Origin: Bacillota bacterium
GTDB lineage: Bacteria > Bacillota > Clostridia > Lachnospirales > Lachnospiraceae
Direction of reading: 5' to 3'
NCBI GenBank assembly: GCA_023413555.1
Contig: JAEZPG010000096.1
Span: 97,174-161,173, forward strand
DNA: 64,000 nucleotides
Shown here: positions 59,565 through 64,000 of the stretch, one piece after another
Numbering within the stretch: position 1 is the first letter of the stretch
How the letters are laid out: each line of letters begins with the position of its first letter
Made by a program: the position numbers and the translations under genes
The notes under the pieces: generated by a model
The model's input: only the letters and a program-made list of their open reading frames with translations
Databases searched by the model: none
What the model was told of the DNA's origin: nothing

Positions 59565-61960
59565 AAATAAAGAAGCTTTATGATAAGCATGCTTACCAGA
59601 TTCTTCTAACTATACTTCCAACCTTAGCAGGATTGTTTATTTTGAATACGGTATTGAATCTCCACTTAAGTGAATTCATGTTGAGCGCCGTCGTTTTAAT
59701 ATGGATTATATTGATGCAAACTCTGGATTGTAATAAATCACTTATTGTAATTCGAGTTGTTATCGTGAGCTTGGTAGTATTCTTAGTATTGGTAGTAATT
59801 TATAAAATCAATCCATTGATAGAGCTTAAGGATAAGCTTCAAATGGTTGCATCAGGAAAACTTCCTAGAAGCGAATTAAGTGTGTTTGAGTTACTTGTGA
59901 TTAACTTTGTACAGATTCTTACAATTACACTACCTTTATATATAATTCAGAAGTATAAAATATCTAGATTGATATTTGCATGTTTACTGCTGGTGTTACT
60001 AATTGTTATAGCGACCCAAGGAGGAATGTATCACCTTTATGCAATAATGTTTGTACTGATGTATGTATTTTTGGTACTATCTGAGCGTCTAATAGCTAAA
60101 TATATATCTCACAGAAAAATTGACAGTAGCAGAATTATGGTTTATCTTGCCCCAATGGTGCTCGTTTATATACTTATGGTTAACTACATGCCGGTTTCGG
60201 ATAAACCGGTAACTATTCATGAAACTATAGCAGCTGGAGTTAAAGATACTGTGACAAATTGGTATAATCAAATACGATACATATTTTCTTCCGATAAAGG
60301 GGAATATGGATTAGACATGATGGGCTATAGCGAGGATGCAGACTTTGGTGGAATTAGTGAGGGGGAACACAAAGTTTGTTTAAATTTATTTAGTAAGACT
60401 CCTTTAGGGCAGCCAATATACCTTAGAGGTAACTGGAAAAACATATACTCAGGAACAGGCTGGAGTGAAGAAGTAAAGAAGACAGATATTTACTATCAAT
60501 TTGGAGAAGACATGCTTGATTGGAATGAACTGTTATATGCAATGTATCGTTATAATGGCCTTGAGAGCATGGAAGAACTTGTGTGTATTGATAATATTGA
60601 TATAACCTATAAAGATATAGAGACCAGCTCCATATTTCTTCCAGCAAGATGCATCGACGTAAGATCTGATATAGAATTAGATTTTAAGACTCCTGAGAAT
60701 CTTAATTATGGTAGACTGGCAAGTAATGGGAATAGTTATAACTTTTCTGTATTAAAACTTAACTACAATTCTCCAAAATGGGAAGAGTTCATAAACAAAG
60801 AGCAGAACTATACCTATAGTAAGGACGGCACATCAGATTTGGGACCATATCGGAGTGCTGTAAGAGAGAATATGATATCTATTGGACTACATGGGGATTT
60901 CACAACGGAGGATACTTTGGCTAAGCGAGCAGCTTACATAAAAGAAGAATATACACAGCTACCAGATGAATTACCAGAACGAGTTTTTAATCTTACCAAG
61001 AAAATTACTCAGGGATGCGACACACCATTAGAGCAGTGTAAGGCGATTGAAAAATATCTTAGAACCTATAAATATACCTTACGCCCAAAGAAGATGCCAG
61101 AGGGTGATGATTTGGTGGATTGGTTTTTATTTGAATCGAAAGAAGGATATTGTGCGAATTTCGCTACTGCTATGGCAGTTATGGTAAGGACACTAGGAAT
61201 ACCTAGCAGATATGACCAAGGGTTTGTAGTGAAAACTGAGCTCAGACCAAATAGCTCCAGTGAGGGTAACTCCAAAGATGCACATGCATGGGTGGAGGTT
61301 TATATTGAAGGTCTTGGATGGATGACCTATGATCCTACTCCAACCACAGGAACTGGGTTAAATGTAGCATATCAATGGGATAGTAAAGTAGCGATACAGA
61401 AGCCGAGTGAGAATGTCGATGGAAAGAATGATCAGTTAATTGATATGTCTGATGTTTATAATTATTATGAACTTATGGCAAAAGAAAAGGAGATAGCATT
61501 AGAAGAAGAAATTCAAAACAAAAAGTTTGTAAGTATTATACTGTATCTTGTGGTGACATTAGTCATACTTGGGATTCTACTGATTTTTGGGTATATCATT
61601 GTTAAAACCATGCGTAACAAAGCAGAATGGAAAAAATTAAGCACGAATAACAAACTTCATGCTGCAATGATACAGATATTCTTCTTATTGGGTGCGTTAG
61701 ATCTTCCTATTGAGGATAATGAGACCCTACATCAGTATTGTATTAGAGTAAAGAGGGCCTTGGAGGATGAAGATCTTTTCATAACAGATGTTGAATCAAT
61801 TTATACTTCGGTCCGTTATTCACAAAAGGAAGTATCCACAATAGAACTAGATAAAGTGATACAGTTTAGAGATAAACAATTAAAAGTTCTGAGAAAGAAC
61901 CTAAACCTGTACAGTTATTACAGAATATGGTTGGAATACTCCATATTGGCAATTAAATAA
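59561..61960 (+). CDS. Transglutaminase-like membrane protein
   Basis: A 799-residue protein. About six membrane helices at the start (within residues 10-220) precede an extracytoplasmic domain of about 400 residues, then a helix near 655-680 and a cytosolic tail (DUF4129-like). The transglutaminase core has Cys531 in KEGYCANFATAMAVMVRTLG, His575 in DAHAWVEVY, and Asp591 in WMTYDPTP. This third gene of the MoxR-DUF58-transglutaminase operon probably acts as a peptidase or cross-linker on the outer surface; its substrate is unknown. Confidence 0.92.
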   Translation: MKIKKLYDKHAYQILLTILPTLAGLFILNTVLNLHLSEFMLSAVVLIWIILMQTLDCNKSLIVIRVVIVSLVVFLVLVVIYKINPLIELKDKLQMVASGKLPRSELSVFELLVINFVQILTITLPLYIIQKYKISRLIFACLLLVLLIVIATQGGMYHLYAIMFVLMYVFLVLSERLIAKYISHRKIDSSRIMVYLAPMVLVYILMVNYMPVSDKPVTIHETIAAGVKDTVTNWYNQIRYIFSSDKGEYGLDMMGYSEDADFGGISEGEHKVCLNLFSKTPLGQPIYLRGNWKNIYSGTGWSEEVKKTDIYYQFGEDMLDWNELLYAMYRYNGLESMEELVCIDNIDITYKDIETSSIFLPARCIDVRSDIELDFKTPENLNYGRLASNGNSYNFSVLKLNYNSPKWEEFINKEQNYTYSKDGTSDLGPYRSAVRENMISIGLHGDFTTEDTLAKRAAYIKEEYTQLPDELPERVFNLTKKITQGCDTPLEQCKAIEKYLRTYKYTLRPKKMPEGDDLVDWFLFESKEGYCANFATAMAVMVRTLGIPSRYDQGFVVKTELRPNSSSEGNSKDAHAWVEVYIEGLGWMTYDPTPTTGTGLNVAYQWDSKVAIQKPSENVDGKNDQLIDMSDVYNYYELMAKEKEIALEEEIQNKKFVSIILYLVVTLVILGILLIFGYIIVKTMRNKAEWKKLSTNNKLHAAMIQIFFLLGALDLPIEDNETLHQYCIRVKRALEDEDLFITDVESIYTSVRYSQKEVSTIELDKVIQFRDKQLKVLRKNLNLYSYYRIWLEYSILAIK

Positions 61961-61965
61961 AGAAA

Positions 61966-62010
61966 AAGAGAGTGTTGGTATCTAATTTTGTACCAACATT
62001 CTCTTCTTTT
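61966..62010. terminator. Bidirectional terminator between the transglutaminase and DUF3877-like genes
   Basis: AAGAGAGTGTTGGTA (61966-61980) pairs with TACCAACATTCTCTT (61991-62005), one G-T pair. A run before and TCTTTT after allow both directions. Confidence 0.75.
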
Positions 62011-62047
62011 GGCGGATTGTTTTCTTTAACGTGATTTGTCCACAATA

Positions 62048-62587
62048 CTATCGTACAGAAGCATAGTCCGCATCAATGAAACGATGGTAATATGCTCCCA
62101 TCTCACCAATATTAAAACAGTAAGTGAATTCGTCAATACTCTTATCCTTATAGTAAATAACATAATCAAATTCTGCATCCTGTGTTTTCTGGCAGATAAC
62201 ATCAGGCGACTGCTTTCTAAATACAGAAAGAATATGATCAATCGTACAAGCTCTATCTTGCAAGATTGCTATAAGCTCTTTTAGAAAGGTGTTTTCTCCA
62301 TAAGTATCAAAGACGTATTGAGTTCCTTTCTCAGGTATCTTAAAACAATAGCGTTCCTCTTCTCTGGTTATCTGTACAGGGCCAAGAGAGCTTTCAATCT
62401 GCTCCTGAAAGACTTTCATTAGTACATCCATTTCCTTTACTGATGGTACAAATACCCCAAGAAGTGCCTCTAAGGAAGGAAAGTTATAATAAATCTGAAT
62501 ACTGGATTTTTCATATCCTATCTTTACTTGCCCTTCATGAATAGTATCCATGATATTTTTCTTTAGGTGCTTCCAGTTTGGTGTCAA
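62048..62587 (-). CDS. Uncharacterised protein, DUF3877-like
   Basis: A 179-residue soluble protein. It opens TPNWKHLKKNIMDTIHEGQV, with KIGYEKSSIQIYYNFPSLEA next, and has FRKQSPDVICQKTQDAEFDY and FTYCFNIGEMGAYYHRFID at the end. This resembles a family of Clostridia proteins of unknown function that I recall as DUF3877. The start is uncertain: TTG at 62587 follows GAGAGG at a good distance, and a TTG at 62605 also opens the frame. It is convergent with the transglutaminase operon. Confidence 0.65.
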   Translation of the reverse strand: MTPNWKHLKKNIMDTIHEGQVKIGYEKSSIQIYYNFPSLEALLGVFVPSVKEMDVLMKVFQEQIESSLGPVQITREEERYCFKIPEKGTQYVFDTYGENTFLKELIAILQDRACTIDHILSVFRKQSPDVICQKTQDAEFDYVIYYKDKSIDEFTYCFNIGEMGAYYHRFIDADYASVR

Positions 62588-62669
62588 TCTTTCACATCCT
62601 CTCAATTAAACCATTTGTAGATTTCACTATACACTCTTTGCCTACCATAAGTCAAATAGAATCATTCGA

Positions 62670-63539
62670 TTATTTATTACTTAGGTATGAAACTGCAGAC
62701 AAAGCAGCAATATTACCTTCACCAGCCGCTTTAATATACTGATAAGGGGTTCCTACAATGTCGCCAGCAGCAAAGCAACCAGAGACATTGGTAGTCATGG
62801 CTCTGTCCACCTTAATATGGTTTCCGTCCATTTCAAGCCCCACAAGCAGTTGCCCAGGTGGTGTGCTTTCTCTTAATAGGAAGACACCATCTGTTTTAAA
62901 ACGATTGTTTTTTAACTCTAATACCTCTACAAACTCATTTCCTTTGATAGCAACTGGGGTATCCTTTATAACGGTAATATTATCAGGTACCTGTACCTCA
63001 GCTTTATACATAGGAACATAATAGACTTTTTCTGCCAGAGAAGCCACATATTCTGCTTCTTCCTCATCTTTTTTGCTATAAGCCACAATCGCTACGGTTT
63101 TTCCTTTGTATAATGGTGCATCGCAAGTAGCACAGTAGCCGACACCTTTACCGAGATAAGTATCTTCACCTGGAAGTGGTTTTCCGAAATTTACACCCAT
63201 AGCTAGAATAGTAGATGATGCCTCATACATTTTGTCCTCTGTTCCTGCTTTGGTAAGAATGGAGAAGTAGTCTCCCATAGGGACAATAGTGGTAACCTTC
63301 TCTTCTTGTATGGTAATGTCCATATCGGATAGGTGCTGTTCAAAGTGATTCTTTAATTCTATACCACTTATATTGGAAAACCCCAAATAGTTATTTATCT
63401 TACTTGCTTTTACTAGTTTGTTGCTCAAGTCTTTATTTCCGAATAGTATAAGATTTTTATTGCGTATACGGGCATTTATGGCAGCAGATACTCCTGCAAC
63501 ACCAGAACCTATAATAGCAATGTCATAACGTTCATTCAT
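62670..63539 (-). CDS. Thioredoxin-reductase-like flavoprotein lacking the NADPH motif
   Basis: A 289-residue FAD protein. The N-terminal FAD site is clear: IAIIGSGVAGVSAA (residues 8-21). The redox CxxC (Cys136, Cys139 in CATCDAP) and the C-terminal GCFAAGDIVG are also clear. The place of the NADPH-binding GGGxSAxEEA motif is taken by AIVAYSKKDEEEAEYV (about 150-165), and the basic HRR-type motif is replaced by VPMYKAEV. Known enzymes of this kind in Clostridia are ferredoxin-dependent flavin thioredoxin reductases, so reduction by ferredoxin or another flavin donor is likely. ATG 63539 follows AGAAAGGACGTAATAAC; upstream residues are not supported. Confidence 0.9.
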   Translation of the reverse strand: MNERYDIAIIGSGVAGVSAAINARIRNKNLILFGNKDLSNKLVKASKINNYLGFSNISGIELKNHFEQHLSDMDITIQEEKVTTIVPMGDYFSILTKAGTEDKMYEASSTILAMGVNFGKPLPGEDTYLGKGVGYCATCDAPLYKGKTVAIVAYSKKDEEEAEYVASLAEKVYYVPMYKAEVQVPDNITVIKDTPVAIKGNEFVEVLELKNNRFKTDGVFLLRESTPPGQLLVGLEMDGNHIKVDRAMTTNVSGCFAAGDIVGTPYQYIKAAGEGNIAALSAVSYLSNK

Positions 63540-63681
63540 GTTATTACGTCCTTTCTGTACAAAATACAAGAAATAGTTATTGTATTCAATTATGCCCAGA
63601 TATATAAAAGAATATTTTATTGTAAACATAATAACATGGAAACGAGAATTTCAACGTGACTTTATCACAATAATAAAGTTG

Positions 63682-63723
63682 AAAAAGCACCATGACAGAT
63701 TGTAGTCTACCATGGTGCTTTTA
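63682..63723 (-). terminator. Rho-independent terminator after the FMN-binding-like gene
   Basis: On the minus strand AAAAGCACCATG and CATGGTGCTTTT form a 12-bp stem, and TTTTTC follows, so it terminates the gene at 63733-64000. Confidence 0.8.
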
Positions 63724-63732
63724 TGATTCAAT

Positions 63733-64000
63733 TTATTGTGCAGCTTCCTTAAGAAGTGCATTTGCAAAATCAACAAAACCATTAACGGAGATACTAACGC
63801 CGGAAACAGCATCTGTTTTGCCATTCTCGTCCATTGTGATTCCATCAGTAGACTGATGTTCTACAACGTAAGTAGCTAAAGCCTGAGCTTGTTCAGCCCA
63901 AGTAGGACCATTTTCGGTCATTACATATTTACCATCTAAGGATAACTGAGTTTTGGAATTACCGTCTTTGTCATATCCTTCATAAGTAAGGGCTGTAATT
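63733..64000 (-). CDS. FMN-binding-domain-like protein, C-terminal part
   Basis: The minus-strand frame is open from the window end to a stop at 63733, giving the last 88 residues. It reads ITALTYEGYDKDGNSKTQLS, then YVMTENGPTWAEQAQALATY, DGITMDENGKTDAVSGVSIS and VNGFVDFANALLKEAAQ. The D-A-V-S-G-V-S-I-S stretch resembles the S/T-rich site where FMN is covalently bound in NqrC/RnfG-type FMN_bind domains, though in a diverged form. The start and the rest of the protein lie beyond the window. It lies upstream of the thioredoxin-reductase-like gene on the same strand, about 190 bases away. Confidence 0.7.
   Translation of the reverse strand, partial: ITALTYEGYDKDGNSKTQLSLDGKYVMTENGPTWAEQAQALATYVVEHQSTDGITMDENGKTDAVSGVSISVNGFVDFANALLKEAAQ

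Noticed and set aside
1..64000. CRISPR array, prophage, insertion sequence, tRNA or rRNA
   Set aside because: I looked for regularly spaced repeats, integrase or transposase motifs, and cloverleaf or rRNA signatures by eye and recognised none. A covariance-model and IS search would be needed to exclude them fully.

Overview
The window reads as a chromosomal segment of a low-GC, anaerobic, probably spore-forming Firmicute, most likely a Lachnospiraceae (Clostridium cluster XIVa) relative of Clostridium phytofermentans. The reasons are AT-rich sequence with strong GGAGG ribosome sites, a CotJC-like manganese catalase, a ZTP riboswitch on purH, pyruvate phosphate dikinase, a flavodiiron protein and a rubrerythrin, an era-yqzL-recO cluster, and the overall protein flavour. 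This assignment is inference; no rRNA or tRNA gene was seen.

Layout. 1-7.4 kb: the 3' end of groEL, an uncharacterised minus-strand protein, guaB, a minus-strand block (amidase, dCMP deaminase, DUF1461-like membrane protein), then purH under a ZTP riboswitch, and mscL. 7.5-20.4 kb: a fused flavodiiron protein/flavin reductase/rubredoxin, a PreP-like M16C protease, era, a yqzL-like gene overlapping recO, a lipoprotein, glyQS, a membrane protein and ppdK. 20.4-25.9 kb: an accessory, partly decaying region of regulators. It holds a MarR/PNPOx pair with a palindromic operator, an NHL-propeller remnant interrupted by a broken XRE-GyrI-like gene, an AraC-GyrI-like gene split by one TGA codon, a TetR gene, and a CPBP protease whose ribosome site lies inside a long perfect hairpin. 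25.9-29.4 kb: an iron-uptake locus (DtxR-type regulator divergent from feoA-feoA-feoB and a Cys-rich peptide). 29.6-37.5 kb: a cytosolic LacI-like-sensor GGDEF protein overlapping a nitrilase, ilvE, exonuclease III, a small Cys protein, a PHP phosphoesterase, a membrane protein and an anchored C39-like protease. 37.6-44 kb: pstSCAB-phoU-phoPR with a Pho box and a circularly permuted PstS. 44-52 kb: pyk, RNase H1, rubrerythrin, a cobalamin adenosyltransferase, a membrane protein, a polar amino-acid ABC transporter and a Mn-catalase-like protein. 52-62 kb: an AI-2E-family permease, a MarR plus heterodimeric ABC exporter operon, and a MoxR-DUF58-transglutaminase operon. 62-64 kb (minus strand): a DUF3877-like protein, a thioredoxin-reductase-like flavoprotein without a recognisable NADPH motif, and the C-terminus of an FMN-binding-like protein running off the end.

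The phosphate locus is self-contained: transporter, PhoU, sensor and regulator, with phased PhoP-type repeats upstream of pstS. purH and guaB are the purine genes, purH being read out by ZTP. The flavodiiron protein and rubrerythrin suggest O2/peroxide defence. No CRISPR array, prophage or complete insertion sequence was recognised. The items most worth following up are the permuted PstS, the hairpin/promoter arrangement before the CPBP gene, the split and broken GyrI-like regulators, the NADPH-motif-less thioredoxin reductase homologue, and several perfect palindromes near promoters.
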